From NCBI RefSeq assembly GCF_001005215.1, contig NZ_LBNQ01000021.1, positions 1-52,183 of the forward strand: a DNA stretch of 52,183 bases. The letters run 5' to 3'. The stretch is from Lampropedia cohaerens (GTDB lineage Bacteria > Pseudomonadota > Gammaproteobacteria > Burkholderiales > Burkholderiaceae_C). Positions within the stretch are counted from its first letter, which is position 1; each line of letters opens with the position of its first letter. The position numbers and the translations under genes were made by a program. Under the pieces are notes generated by a model that saw nothing but the letters and a program-made list of their open reading frames with translations, had not been told where the DNA came from and did not search any database. Positions 8,589-17,611 of the stretch are shown here, piece by piece.

Positions 8589-10091
8589 TCAGAAAACATG
8601 CATATCGGAAGAGACCGGCCGGCTCGCCGCCGGGCCCTGCACTGCAACCTGCCCGCCATCTGGCGGTGGTGCGCCGCCGCCAAGTGCTGCATACAACGCC
8701 ACTCGGCTGGCCAGCAGCGCCCTGCGCGTCTGCGCCAGCTGCTGTTCGGCGGCAATGAGATCCCGCTCGGCGTCCAGCACTTCCAGAAAACTCGAGGCGC
8801 CACTGTCATAGCTCAGCCGCGACAGCCGCGCGCGTTCTTGCTGCACCTGCAGATCGCGCTGGCGCACATCCGCTTGCTGCACCAGCCAATGCTGCGCAGA
8901 CAGGGCATCCGCCACGTCGCGGAAGGCGTTCTGGATGGTCTGCTCATAATCCACGACGGCCATTTCGGTGCGGACCTCGGCCAGATCCAGATTGGCGCGA
9001 TTGCGTCCACCATCAAAAATCGGCAACGACAGGTTCGGCACAAAACTCCACGCCCGGTTGGCACCATGAAACAGGCCATCCAATTCGTTGCTGGCCGTTC
9101 CCCCAAATGCGGTGAGACTTATGCGCGGAAAAAACGCTGCACGGGCTGCCTCGATATTGGCCTGCGCTGCGCGCAACTGATGTTCTGCCGCCACGATATC
9201 GGGACGCCGCTGCAGCAGATCGGACGGCAGACCTGGCTGCACCAACGGCAACAGCGCGACGTCATCGGCAAGCGAACCCGCCGGGGGTAAATTAGCCGGA
9301 TCGACGCTGCCACCAAGCAAAATTCCCAGCGCCAGTCTCTGCGCATCCCGCTGCTGCTGCAGCTGCAACACCAGCGATTGCGCCTGCGCCATCAACGTCT
9401 GCATCTGCGTGAGCTCCAGGCGGGATATGGCGCCCACCTCGAACCGGCGCGTGAAGATGCGCAACGATTCGCGCTGGTTGCGTTCATTGGCATGCGCCAG
9501 ATCCAAGCGCTCCTGCAACTCACGCAGCCCGAAATATGCATCGGCCACCTGTGCGATCAACGCAACGGTGGCAGCGCGCCGCGCTGCATCAGTGGCCAGA
9601 AAGCTCTGTAGTGCCACTTCGTTCAGACTGGCGATACGCCCCCAGAAATCGATTTCCCAGCTACTGATGCCCACGCCAAGTTGGTACTGACTGGCAGTGG
9701 TGGCGCTGCCCAATGGCGACAGATCCCCGGGCGTGCGAGCGCGACTGGCCTCACCGCTAGCACCGAGGGTAGGCCATTGCGCACTACGTTGCACGCCATA
9801 GCTGGCACGCGCTTGCTGAACACGCAGAACGGCCGTGCGCAGATCCCGATTGTGAGCCAATGCTATTTCGATCAGCTGCTGCAAGCGCGGATCCGAGAAA
9901 TAGGCGCGCCAGTGCGCGTCAGCCACTGCCGCGCCGAAGCTGCCATTGCTGCTGTCCGTATAAGGATAGGAGGCAGGCATTTGCACAGCGGCATCGATCG
10001 CGCGGCGATCCGGCAATGCACAGCCCGCAATCACAGCGCAAAGCAATGCAACCGCACTGCGCAGCAGGAAGGAATGGTCAGGGCTTTGCAT
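8589..10091 (-). CDS. NodT-family outer-membrane efflux lipoprotein
   Basis: A 500-residue TolC-like outer-membrane factor. The lipoprotein signal peptide ends in the lipobox VIAGC, so the mature protein is probably acylated. Two OEP repeats follow, with typical segments NRDLRTAVLRVQQARASYGVQRSAQ-like, LPSDLLQRRPDIVAAEHQLRAAQANI-like and ARLSYDSGASSFLEVLDAER-like. It is the first gene of the four-gene efflux operon. The region just upstream contains a TATACT hexamer (minus strand, 10282-10287) and the TetR-type palindrome at 10249-10270. E. coli yhiI-rbbA-yhhJ has no linked outer-membrane gene, so this operon is a self-contained tripartite pump. Confidence 0.92.
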   Translation of the reverse strand: MQSPDHSFLLRSAVALLCAVIAGCALPDRRAIDAAVQMPASYPYTDSSNGSFGAAVADAHWRAYFSDPRLQQLIEIALAHNRDLRTAVLRVQQARASYGVQRSAQWPTLGASGEASRARTPGDLSPLGSATTASQYQLGVGISSWEIDFWGRIASLNEVALQSFLATDAARRAATVALIAQVADAYFGLRELQERLDLAHANERNQRESLRIFTRRFEVGAISRLELTQMQTLMAQAQSLVLQLQQQRDAQRLALGILLGGSVDPANLPPAGSLADDVALLPLVQPGLPSDLLQRRPDIVAAEHQLRAAQANIEAARAAFFPRISLTAFGGTASNELDGLFHGANRAWSFVPNLSLPIFDGGRNRANLDLAEVRTEMAVVDYEQTIQNAFRDVADALSAQHWLVQQADVRQRDLQVQQERARLSRLSYDSGASSFLEVLDAERDLIAAEQQLAQTRRALLASRVALYAALGGGAPPPDGGQVAVQGPAASRPVSSDMHVF

Positions 10092-10248
10092 GGTTGCAGG
10101 ACAAGATCAAAGTGAAAAGGTTGAGAGCATTCTCGGGTGGCGTTGAGAAAAATGCACCACCTGCCTTCATGGCGGATATCCTGCACGACAGCGACACACC
10201 AGCGGGAAAAAAGCGAACGCAACCGTCCTGTACGCATCGCAATCACCG

Positions 10249-10270
10249 CTAACGACCAAGCGGTCAATAG
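10249..10270. promoter_or_regulatory. TetR-type operator in the efflux-operon promoter
   Basis: An interrupted palindrome of form CTA-N2-GACC-N4-GGTC-N2-TAG, symmetric at 14 of 22 positions. It lies about 160 bp upstream of the NodT-type gene and just downstream of a minus-strand -10-like TATACT (10282-10287), where a bound repressor would block transcription. GACC...GGTC arms are common in TetR operators. The nearby TetR gene at 1661-2383 is the obvious candidate binder, by inference only. Confidence 0.5.
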
Positions 10271-10863
10271 GTACCGTGGCGAGTATAGCTGTGCCAGCAA
10301 GCCTATTAGCAGCAAGTCACACATGCCGCAATGCCACAGCTGCAGCGCTACGCAGGTCTGCGACTCCGCTCGTGCAACAGTTTTCCGATTTCCCGAAACG
10401 TTCTCCCTCTCCAGCGCATGCGTCAGATGGCGTGGCACGCGCCTGAACGACCTTGAATTGAAGGCGCGTCGCGACATATGCTTCCCGGCAATGCCGGGGG
10501 GACCAATTGGCAACACGCTGATGCCGCGCAATGGATGACTGCGCCGCTACAGCATCCGGCGCGTGCGGCGACAACGAGGCCATGACCTCGCTCCCGACAG
10601 AACCGGCATCAAGCCACGCCCCGCCGTGAAAGCGTCGATTGGAACGCCCGTGGATGGACTGCCGCTCCGTTCTGACAACAGGGCGCCTTGCAAGTTGTCA
10701 GCCGACCCATTCGCGGGCTTCTCGCAGATCTCTGATCGAACAGGTGCAGTCACATCCAAGGCGTCGCGCGGTGCTCCGGCGCCAGCAGTTCGTCCCATAC
10801 CACGCATGCCCCACCAAGTCGGTGCGAAAAGTCGGGAAAACATTTTTTGACAGGTATCATGCA

Positions 10864-10885
10864 TTAACGACCAAATAGTCGTTAA
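10864..10885. promoter_or_regulatory. Perfect TetR-like palindrome without an assigned gene
   Basis: Arms TTAACGAC and GTCGTTAA match perfectly across the 6-bp spacer CAAATA. The left half resembles the efflux-promoter site at 10249 (TAACGACCAA in both). A TTGACA hexamer ends 12 bp to its left, but no good -10 lies at the usual distance. The nearest downstream gene on the plus strand starts 366 bp away (phasin-like). Confidence 0.5.
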
Positions 10886-11251
10886 CTACGTCACTTCGAT
10901 CACCTCGTTGATCCAGCACCGATCTTCACTCTGTTGGCGCGGGGCGGCTTCAGCGCAACTGGGCAACTCGCGGGGATGCATCAGGTACGGCCTATGAAAG
11001 AAGTCCACTTTTGTCTGGGAGGAGCAATAGACACATGCAGCTAAACGCCCGTTCGCCCGAAAACACAACCTTGAACGCGTCATTACGTACGCGTCATCGC
11101 AAATCACCACATCGTTGATGCGCTGCAGCGCCTGCCGATGGGCTGCGAACCAGCGCATGGCTGGAATGGCGCTGCTTCCATTTCTGAGGCAGCAACCCGC
11201 CAACGGCACGCCATCTCCCTGCCCCTTCCTCTTTCCCGAAAGGTACCTGCC

Positions 11252-11725
11252 ATGACCGACTCCACGCAATCGTCCCTGGACATGCATAAAGCCAATCTAC
11301 AACTCGCCACCCGCATAGTGAAGCTGCTGGAACAGCAGAGCCAACAGTCGCTGGAACTGGCCATTCGCCTGATGGACGAGCGCATCAACGCCTGTGACGC
11401 CACCATCGAGGCACTGCAAAAAACGGGCGACTGGCAGACGCTGGCCGCACTGCCCTCCGAGGCCTTCTGGCGTCAACTGCATCAGCTCACTGGCGACAGC
11501 CAGGCCTTATCACAAGCAGCATTGCGCCTCCAGACGCACGTGGCTGCCAGCCTCCAGGAAGCTATCCAGGAGTGGCAGCGGCAAGCGTTGCTGGCATTCA
11601 AGAACAGCATGCCCGGTGCCGGAGGCACTATCCCCGCATTCAGCGAGTCTGCATGGACCGAACTGCTCAGGCCGTGGAATCCATGGTTTGGCGCCACCGC
11701 CCCTGACGCCAAGGAGTCGAAATGA
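11252..11725 (+). CDS. Phasin-like PHA granule protein
   Basis: A 157-residue, largely helical, Gln- and Leu-rich protein without a signal peptide. The amphipathic N-terminal helices (MHKANLQLATRIVKLLEQ then SLELAIRLMDERI) and the DWQTLAALPSEAFWRQLHQ segment resemble phasin-family proteins that coat polyhydroxyalkanoate granules. Context strongly supports this: its stop overlaps the phaB start (ATGA at 11722-11725), so they are translationally coupled. Start 11252 has GAAAGG a few bases upstream; an upstream Met at 11138 lacks support. It could instead be another PHA-accessory protein; assignment is by pattern and neighbourhood. Confidence 0.65.
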   Translation: MTDSTQSSLDMHKANLQLATRIVKLLEQQSQQSLELAIRLMDERINACDATIEALQKTGDWQTLAALPSEAFWRQLHQLTGDSQALSQAALRLQTHVAASLQEAIQEWQRQALLAFKNSMPGAGGTIPAFSESAWTELLRPWNPWFGATAPDAKESK

Positions 11726-12477
11726 CCGACAACACCGCAACACGACGCACAGCCCTCGTCACCGGCGGCATGGGCGGCCTGGGTGAGGCGACCGCACGCG
11801 CCCTGCATGATGCCGGCCACACCGTGCTGGTCACCCATTCTCGCAACGATGAGGACGCGGCCACCTGGCTGGCCAAGGAGGCTGCCGCCGGTTACGCGTT
11901 CCACTCCTACGATGTGGACGTGGCGGACTGGGACTCCTGCCAGCGCATGGCAGAGCGCATCGTCGCCGATGGACACGCCATCGACATCCTGGTCAACAAT
12001 GCTGGCATCACCCGCGACGCCACCTTCCGCAAGCTCAGCAAGGAGAACTGGGATGCGGTGCTGCGCGTCAATCTGGACTCGATGTTCAACGTCACCAAGC
12101 TGTTCATCGACGGCATGCTCGAACGCGGTTGGGGCCGCATCATCAACATCTCCTCGGTCAATGGCAGCAAGGGGCAGTTCGGGCAGACCAACTATTCGGC
12201 CGCCAAGGCCGGCATCCACGGCTTTACCAAGGCGCTGGCACTGGAAGTGGCAAAAAAGGGGGTGACCGTCAACACGGTCTCGCCGGGCTATCTCGCCACA
12301 CAGATGGTCATGGCGGTCCCCGAAGAAGTGCGCAACCAGATCATTGCCGGCATTCCCGTCGGACGCCTGGGCAGGCCCGAGGAGATTGCCGCGTTGATTG
12401 CCTTCATCGCCAGCGACGCCGCCGCCTTCATGACCGGCAGTAACGTGGCAATGAATGGCGGCCAGCACATGTATTGA
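11722..12477 (+). CDS. phaB: Acetoacetyl-CoA reductase
   Basis: A 251-residue short-chain dehydrogenase that reduces acetoacetyl-CoA to (R)-3-hydroxybutyryl-CoA with NADPH, the monomer-forming step of PHB synthesis. It shows the cofactor motif TGGMGGLG, the NNAG motif (NNAGITRD) and the catalytic Ser-Tyr-Lys in ISSVNGSKGQFGQTNYSAAKAG. The QFGQTNYSAAKAG block and the C-terminal NGGQHMY are typical of PhaB/PhbB. The length is close to the usual 246. It overlaps the phasin-like gene by 4 nt and lies 33 bp before the DUF3141 gene. No phaA thiolase is present in the window. Confidence 0.93.
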   Translation: MTDNTATRRTALVTGGMGGLGEATARALHDAGHTVLVTHSRNDEDAATWLAKEAAAGYAFHSYDVDVADWDSCQRMAERIVADGHAIDILVNNAGITRDATFRKLSKENWDAVLRVNLDSMFNVTKLFIDGMLERGWGRIINISSVNGSKGQFGQTNYSAAKAGIHGFTKALALEVAKKGVTVNTVSPGYLATQMVMAVPEEVRNQIIAGIPVGRLGRPEEIAALIAFIASDAAAFMTGSNVAMNGGQHMY

Positions 12478-12510
12478 CCAGAGCGCGCATCGCGCACAAG
12501 GAGTCCGACC

Positions 12511-14724
12511 ATGACCAGGCCCCGCACTCCGCCTGCATCCGAGACACCGGCCACGCCGCTGCAGTGGACGGCTGCCGCCACCGATTACCTGATCGATGCC
12601 TGGCAGCGCAGTGTGCTGTACGCCGACATCCGCCGTCAGCGCGGCAACCAGTACCGTGCGCACCTGCAGGAAAAAGTGCCAAACGTGCTGCAGTTCGAGG
12701 CCGAACTGGTGATGTCCGGGCAGGATCTGCCGCACCCGGTCAACTATGGTCTGGTACGCATCATCCCCGGCGATGACGTCAAAATTGACCCGACCAAACG
12801 CCCATTCATCGTGGTCGATCCCCGCGCCGGGCACGGCCCCGGCATCGGCGGTTTCAAGCCCGACAGCGAGATCGGCGCCGCGCTCAAGGCCGGACACCCG
12901 TGCTACTTCGTCGGCTTTCTGCCCGACCCGGTGCCCGGGCAGACGGTCGAGGACGTGATGCGCGCCGAGGCCGAATTCGTGCGCAAGGTCGCGCAGCTGC
13001 ATCCCGACAGCCTTGGCAAACCGGCGGTGATCGGCAACTGCCAGGCGGGCTGGCAGGTGTTGATGACCGCCGCGGTCTGGCCTGAGCTGTTCGGCCCGAT
13101 CATCTTGGCCGGCGCCCCGCTGTCGTACTGGGCGGGCAAGAATCCGATGCGCTACGCCGGCGGCCTGCTCGGCGGCAGCTGGCTGACGGCCATGACCAGC
13201 GACCTGGGCGCGGGGCGCTTCGACGGCGCCTGGCTGGTGCAGAACTTCGAGAACCTGGATCCGGCCAACACGCTGTGGACCAAGCAGTACAACCTCTACG
13301 CCAAGGTCGACACCGAGGGGCCGCGCTATCTGGGCTTCGAAAAGTACTGGGGCGGCCACGTGTTCCTGGACGGCGGCGAGATGCAGTACATCGTCGACAA
13401 CCTGTTCATCGGCAACAAGCTGGCCACCGCCGAGCTGGTCACCTCCGACGGCGTGCGCATCGATCTGCGCAACGTGCGCTCGCCGATCGTGGTGTTCTGC
13501 TCCTACGGCGACAACATCACCCCGCCACCGCAGGCGCTGGGCTGGATCACCGACCTGTACCGCAACGATGCCGACGTGGCCGGCCACGACCAGACCATCG
13601 TCTTCGCCACCCATGACAGCATCGGCCACCTGGGCATCTTCGTCTCCGGCAGCGTCGGGCGCAGGGAACACCGCGAATTCGCCGCCAACATCGACCTGAT
13701 CGACCTGCTGCCGGCCGGCATCTACCGTGCCGAAGTCGAGGACCGCGAGGGCAACCCGGCCGACGACCCCTACCTGCTGAAGATCCGCCGCAGCGGCGTG
13801 GACGAGATTCGCGCAATCGTGCAGCCTGACCCGGCCAGCGAACGGCGCTTTGCCGCCGCCGCGCGGGTATCCGAGATCAATCTCGCGCTCTACCGCAACT
13901 TCGCCCAGCCCTGGGTGCGTGCGCTGTCCACGCCACTGTCGGCGCGGTGGCTGCAGGCGCTGCATCCGCTGCGTATCGGCTACGAGTGGTGGTCTGACCT
14001 GCACCCGCTGGCACCCGCTGTGGCCGACTTGGCTGAACAGGTTCGCGCGCAACGACAAGCGGTGGACGAGGAAAACCCCTTTTGGCAGCTTCAGCAGCGT
14101 GCAGCCACGGCCATCGAATACATGCTCGACCGATACCGTGACCACCGCGACGCAATCTACGCCCTGACCTTCGACACGCTATATGGCTCTCCCGCGCTGC
14201 AGGCGTTGGCCGGTCAGAGCATCCACGACCAGAATCCGCCACGCCAGCATCCGGGCGATACGCCGGAACATCGTGCCTACATCGCCAGCGAACAGGCCCG
14301 GTTACAGGCCGAATTGGTACAGGGTGGGCTGGCCGAAGCGCTGGTGCGGGGCCTGATTCACGTACTGGAAGCGCGCGGCGAGACTGACGAGCGGATCTTT
14401 CACTGCACCTGGCAGCTGGCGCGCCCTCACCTGGAGCAAGCCGGCAACGCCGGTGCGATCATGGCCGCCTTCCGCGCCCTGATACGCCGCCAGGCGCGAC
14501 TGGTTCAGCACGCGCCGGATGCAGCGATTGCTGCGATCGCGCAGCTGGTGGTCGACATCCCTGAGCAGACGCGTCAGGACGCGGCGGAGTTCCTGGACAC
14601 ACTGGTGCGGCAGACCGGTGCGCCTTCGCCGCAAGAGGCACGTCGCCTGAAGCACGTATTGGCGCTATTACAGCCAACGCCTGGGCGCTCGCGTGGTCGG
14701 CGGCCCAACAAAGCGCGCGATTGA
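12511..14724 (+). CDS. DUF3141 protein, PHA-synthase-like alpha/beta hydrolase
   Basis: A 737-residue cytoplasmic protein of the DUF3141 family, often labelled poly(3-hydroxyalkanoate) synthetase. A PhaC-like hydrolase core is visible: the nucleophile elbow GNCQAG places a Cys at residue 177, like the GYCLGG box of PhaC. A later SYGDNITPP (Asp) and HDSIGHLGIFVSG (His) could complete a Cys-Asp-His triad. The C-terminal third, past about residue 480, is helical and charged with no known motif. It lies between phaB and phaC on the same strand, with AAGGAG before the ATG. It may be a second synthase, a depolymerase or an accessory factor; the biochemical activity is not established. Confidence 0.8.
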   Translation: MTRPRTPPASETPATPLQWTAAATDYLIDAWQRSVLYADIRRQRGNQYRAHLQEKVPNVLQFEAELVMSGQDLPHPVNYGLVRIIPGDDVKIDPTKRPFIVVDPRAGHGPGIGGFKPDSEIGAALKAGHPCYFVGFLPDPVPGQTVEDVMRAEAEFVRKVAQLHPDSLGKPAVIGNCQAGWQVLMTAAVWPELFGPIILAGAPLSYWAGKNPMRYAGGLLGGSWLTAMTSDLGAGRFDGAWLVQNFENLDPANTLWTKQYNLYAKVDTEGPRYLGFEKYWGGHVFLDGGEMQYIVDNLFIGNKLATAELVTSDGVRIDLRNVRSPIVVFCSYGDNITPPPQALGWITDLYRNDADVAGHDQTIVFATHDSIGHLGIFVSGSVGRREHREFAANIDLIDLLPAGIYRAEVEDREGNPADDPYLLKIRRSGVDEIRAIVQPDPASERRFAAAARVSEINLALYRNFAQPWVRALSTPLSARWLQALHPLRIGYEWWSDLHPLAPAVADLAEQVRAQRQAVDEENPFWQLQQRAATAIEYMLDRYRDHRDAIYALTFDTLYGSPALQALAGQSIHDQNPPRQHPGDTPEHRAYIASEQARLQAELVQGGLAEALVRGLIHVLEARGETDERIFHCTWQLARPHLEQAGNAGAIMAAFRALIRRQARLVQHAPDAAIAAIAQLVVDIPEQTRQDAAEFLDTLVRQTGAPSPQEARRLKHVLALLQPTPGRSRGRRPNKARD

Positions 14725-14855
14725 TGGCAATTATTTACCCGCCAGCCGTCGCGCCATGCGCAGTAAACCCAGACTGAGCCCCGCCGCCATGCTGTGCCGC
14801 AACATGCGTTTGCATGGCGTGTCTCGCCCTTTCAGCCACTATTTCAGGATTCCCC

Positions 14856-16589
14856 ATGGCCGCAGATTCCCCCGAGCTGCAGACGCTGGACATGCTCGCG
14901 CGCGCGCAGCTCGCCAGCCTCACCGCATCCATCTCTCCGCAATCGCTGCTGCTCGCATGGATCGACTGGTGCTCGCATCTGGCCATCTCTCCCGGCAAAC
15001 AGGCCGAATTGGTATTGCGGGCACTGGAGCAGGCAACCGCGCTGGCAAGGTACCAGTTCGACAGCATTGCGCATGCAGAGACTGACAGCGGCAGGTCGCC
15101 TCCTGTGCCACCAGCGCAGGACCGGCGCTTTGCTGCCGAACCCTGGCAGCAGTGGCCATTCAACGTCCTGCACCAGTCCTTTCTGCTGCAACAGCGCTGG
15201 TGGGAGCTGGCAACACAGGGCATCCTGGGCGTCGAGCGGCGCCACGAAGCCATCGTCACTTTCGCGGCGCGGCAATGGCTGGATCTGTGCTCCCCGGGCA
15301 ATCAGCTGCTGACCAACCCCGTGGTGCTGCAGCGCACGCTGCAGGAAAACGGCGCCAACCTGCTGCGCGGTCTGCATTACCTGATCGACGATGTCACGCG
15401 CACGCTTACCGGCCAGCCTCCGGCCGGCGTGGAAAACTTCGTGGTCGGCCGGGACGTGGCCGTCACGCCCGGCAAGGTGGTGCTGCGCAATCGCCTGATC
15501 GAACTGATTCAGTACGCGCCCACAACCGACACGGTGCACCCCGAACCCGTTGTGATCGTGCCGGCCTGGATCATGAAGTACTACATTCTGGATCTGTCGC
15601 CGCACAACTCGCTGGTCAAGTACCTCGTCGATCAGGGCTACACGGTGTTCTGCGTGTCCTGGAAAAATCCCGACGCCGACGACCGCGACCTCGGCATGGA
15701 CGACTATCTGGAACTGGGCGTAGCCGCCGCGCTGGAGGCCATAGGCGCCATCGTTGGCGCGGCCAAGGTGCACGCTACCGGCTACTGTCTGGGCGGGACA
15801 CTGCTGGCCATTGCTGCGGCTGCCATGGCCCGTGACGGCGATGCGCGCCTGGCATCGCTGAGCCTGTTCACCGCGCAGACCGACTTCAGCGAACCGGGTG
15901 AGCTGGCACTGTTCATCAATGAAAGCCAGGTCGCCTTGCTGGAGGCACAGATGCAGCGCAATGGCTACCTGCGCGCCGACCAGATGGCCGGCGCGTTCCA
16001 GATGCTGCGCTCCTACGACCTGCTGTGGTCGAGAATGGTCAACGAGTACCTGCTGGGCGAGCGCAGGCCCATCAACGACCTGATGGCGTGGAATGCCGAT
16101 GCCACCCGCATGCCGGCCCGGATGCACGCGCAATACCTGCGCCGGCTCTACCTCGGCAACGACCTCAGTGCTGGCCGCTACCCCGTCGCCGGTCGGCCGG
16201 TCTCGCTGGGCGACATCGCGCTGTCGATATTCTGCGTGTGCACCGTCTCCGACCACGTTGCCCCCTGGCGCTCCGTCTACAAGCTCCATCGCTTCACGCC
16301 TGCGGAAATCACCTTCGTGCTCACCAGCGGCGGCCACAATGCCGGCATCGTCAGCCCGCCGGGCCACCCTCGGCGCCAGTACCAGCTGCGCGTGCGCCCC
16401 GCGCACGGCGGCACCCTGCCGCCAGACGAATGGCTGGCAGCCGCGCCGTCGCAAGGCGGCTCGTGGTGGCCCGCCTGGCTCGACTGGCTGCGCCAGCGCT
16501 CAGGCGCTCCCGCAGCGCCACCTCGCACGGGCGCCGAGAACTTTCCCGCCATCGTCGATGCGCCGGGACACTACGTGCGGCTGCGGTAA
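14856..16589 (+). CDS. phaC: Class I poly(3-hydroxybutyrate) synthase
   Basis: A 577-residue PHA synthase that polymerises hydroxyacyl-CoA onto growing polyester at granule surfaces. The PhaC box GYCLGG gives catalytic Cys311; the other triad members lie in SDHVAPWRSVYKLH (Asp) and SGGHNAGIVSPPG (His). The N-terminal PhaC_N region contains HQSFLLQQRWWE and NPVVLQRTLQENGANLLRGL, and PAWIMKYYILDLSPHNS precedes the hydrolase core. Length fits class I enzymes, which need no PhaE or PhaR subunit. I chose ATG 14856 because CAGGA lies 8-12 bp upstream and the next in-frame Met upstream (14814) adds no family sequence. It is the last gene of the PHB cluster. Confidence 0.93.
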   Translation: MAADSPELQTLDMLARAQLASLTASISPQSLLLAWIDWCSHLAISPGKQAELVLRALEQATALARYQFDSIAHAETDSGRSPPVPPAQDRRFAAEPWQQWPFNVLHQSFLLQQRWWELATQGILGVERRHEAIVTFAARQWLDLCSPGNQLLTNPVVLQRTLQENGANLLRGLHYLIDDVTRTLTGQPPAGVENFVVGRDVAVTPGKVVLRNRLIELIQYAPTTDTVHPEPVVIVPAWIMKYYILDLSPHNSLVKYLVDQGYTVFCVSWKNPDADDRDLGMDDYLELGVAAALEAIGAIVGAAKVHATGYCLGGTLLAIAAAAMARDGDARLASLSLFTAQTDFSEPGELALFINESQVALLEAQMQRNGYLRADQMAGAFQMLRSYDLLWSRMVNEYLLGERRPINDLMAWNADATRMPARMHAQYLRRLYLGNDLSAGRYPVAGRPVSLGDIALSIFCVCTVSDHVAPWRSVYKLHRFTPAEITFVLTSGGHNAGIVSPPGHPRRQYQLRVRPAHGGTLPPDEWLAAAPSQGGSWWPAWLDWLRQRSGAPAAPPRTGAENFPAIVDAPGHYVRLR

Positions 16590-16937
16590 AACGGCGCCGG
16601 GCTGGCCCCCACACGCCGGGATGGCTTGGCCCCACTGCAGCCCACCTTCAGTGGCCTGGCGCCTCAGGCATTGCTCAGTCATTGCAAGCGACACAGGCAC
16701 CACGGCCATCTCTGCACAGCGACCTGCCGCAAGCGGAGATGGCTCCAGTGACTAAACAGCAGTGACCACCAAAGCGCCTATCAGCCCACCATTGCCATGG
16801 CGTGACAGCGTGCGAGAGACCCCTCGAAACTCCCAACAACTAATGAAATCGCTTTATCATTTATGATCGAAAGGCACCGCCCTGTCAGGGGCGGCATCCG
16901 TTCTCATGCATCCGCTTTTCATTGAGTGACTATCGCC
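16590..16937. other. Intergenic region upstream of zrgA
   Basis: About 350 bp between phaC and the zinc-uptake genes. No gene is supported. The only clear signal is the AT-rich Zur/Fur-like palindrome at 16842-16861, about 75 bp before the zrgA start. Confidence 0.5.
16842..16861. promoter_or_regulatory. Candidate Zur (Fur-family) box
   Basis: An AT-rich imperfect palindrome with arms AATGAAAT and TTATCATT around CGCT; six of eight arm positions match. It lies in a GC-rich intergenic region just upstream of a zinc-binding DUF2796 gene, where a Zur operator is expected. The match to a Zur consensus is judged by eye only. Confidence 0.45.
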
Positions 16938-17600
16938 ATGTCCCCATCTTGCTTTCTCTCTCGCCTGCTTGCCACCCGTTCTCGCCACGGGGCGCACAGC
17001 GTCGCTCTCGCGCTGTCGGCCCTGCTGGCCGCTCCCGTCTTCGCTCACGCCGACGGTCACGATCATGATGACCATGGACACAACGAGGCCGCCCATGTGC
17101 ACGGGGTCGTCAGCGTGGACATTGCCGCGGACGGTCAGGACCTGCTGATCACACTGACTGCGCCGCAGGCCGACATCACAGGATTCGAACACGCCCCGCA
17201 CGACGAAGCCGAACACAAGGCCGTTGCCGACGCCATCGCCACCCTGCAAGGCTCCGGCCTGTTCGTGCCCAGTGCGGCTGCCGCATGCCAGCAGACAGCG
17301 GTCGCGCTGGATGGACTGCATTCAGGCGATGCGCACAAAGACGATCACAGTCATGAAAATGACGCAAAGGCCGAGCATGATGGCGACGACCATGATGGTC
17401 ACGACCATGAACATGGTGGCCATGCCGACGTGGTGGCCAACTACCAGTTCCGTTGCACGCAGCCGCAAGCCCTGGAATCCATCGACGTGCTGCTGACCAA
17501 GGCATTTCCGACCATCCACACCATCAACATACAACTGGCGCTGCCGACCGGTCAGGCAAGCCGCACGCTCAAGACGGGGGAGACGACGCTGACTTGGTAA
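16938..17600 (+). CDS. zrgA: ZrgA-family (DUF2796) periplasmic zinc-binding protein
   Basis: A 220-residue exported protein. The N-terminal signal peptide ends near LLAAPVFAHA. Two His/Asp-rich tracts follow, one right after the signal (HADGHDHDDHGHNEAAHVHG) and one near the middle (HDGDDHDGHDHEHGGHADV); these are typical metal-chelating segments. The DUF2796 domain lies around and after them (VSVDIAADGQDLLITLTAP, YQFRCTQP). Members such as ZrgA of Vibrio cholerae serve zinc acquisition. The ATG at 16938 is preferred over a GTG 12 bp upstream because signal peptide length is better. It heads a cluster with an ABC ATPase, a permease and a DUF3299 gene, behind a Zur-like box. Confidence 0.82.
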   Translation: MSPSCFLSRLLATRSRHGAHSVALALSALLAAPVFAHADGHDHDDHGHNEAAHVHGVVSVDIAADGQDLLITLTAPQADITGFEHAPHDEAEHKAVADAIATLQGSGLFVPSAAAACQQTAVALDGLHSGDAHKDDHSHENDAKAEHDGDDHDGHDHEHGGHADVVANYQFRCTQPQALESIDVLLTKAFPTIHTINIQLALPTGQASRTLKTGETTLTW

Positions 17601-17611
17601 GCCCCCGTCTT
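17571..17611 (+). terminator. Strong hairpin across the zrgA stop codon
   Basis: A perfect 10-bp stem, AAGACGGGGG with CCCCCGTCTT, encloses 21 nt that include the zrgA TAA (17598-17600). No T-run follows. It could be a partial attenuator or an mRNA-stabilising structure separating the binding protein from the transporter genes. Confidence 0.45.

Larger units (their letters stand above)
10092..11251. other. Long noncoding stretch between efflux operon and PHB cluster
   Basis: About 1.16 kb with no gene I can support. Frames of 80-170 codons on both strands have no recognisable domain or ribosome-binding site. It contains the efflux promoter with its operator (10249-10270), a TTGACA hexamer at 10847-10852, a perfect palindrome at 10864-10885, and presumably the phasin promoter near its right end. 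It may be the remnant of a deleted gene. Confidence 0.45.

Noticed and set aside
7602-9290. Plus-strand frame of 562 codons opposite the HlyD and NodT genes
   Set aside because: The complementary strand holds the full set of HlyD and NodT motifs; this frame shows none.
10547-10864. Minus-strand frame of 105 codons starting at the orphan palindrome
   Set aside because: Its start overlaps the palindrome suggestively, but it has no ribosome-binding site, no known domain and Arg/Pro-rich filler composition.
11482-14145. Antisense frame of 887 codons opposite phaB and the DUF3141 gene
   Set aside because: It is a GC-driven shadow: no family motif, low-complexity composition, and the opposite strand encodes clear conserved proteins.
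14844-16454. Antisense frame of 536 codons opposite phaC
   Set aside because: Shadow of phaC; no recognisable domain and no ribosome-binding site.
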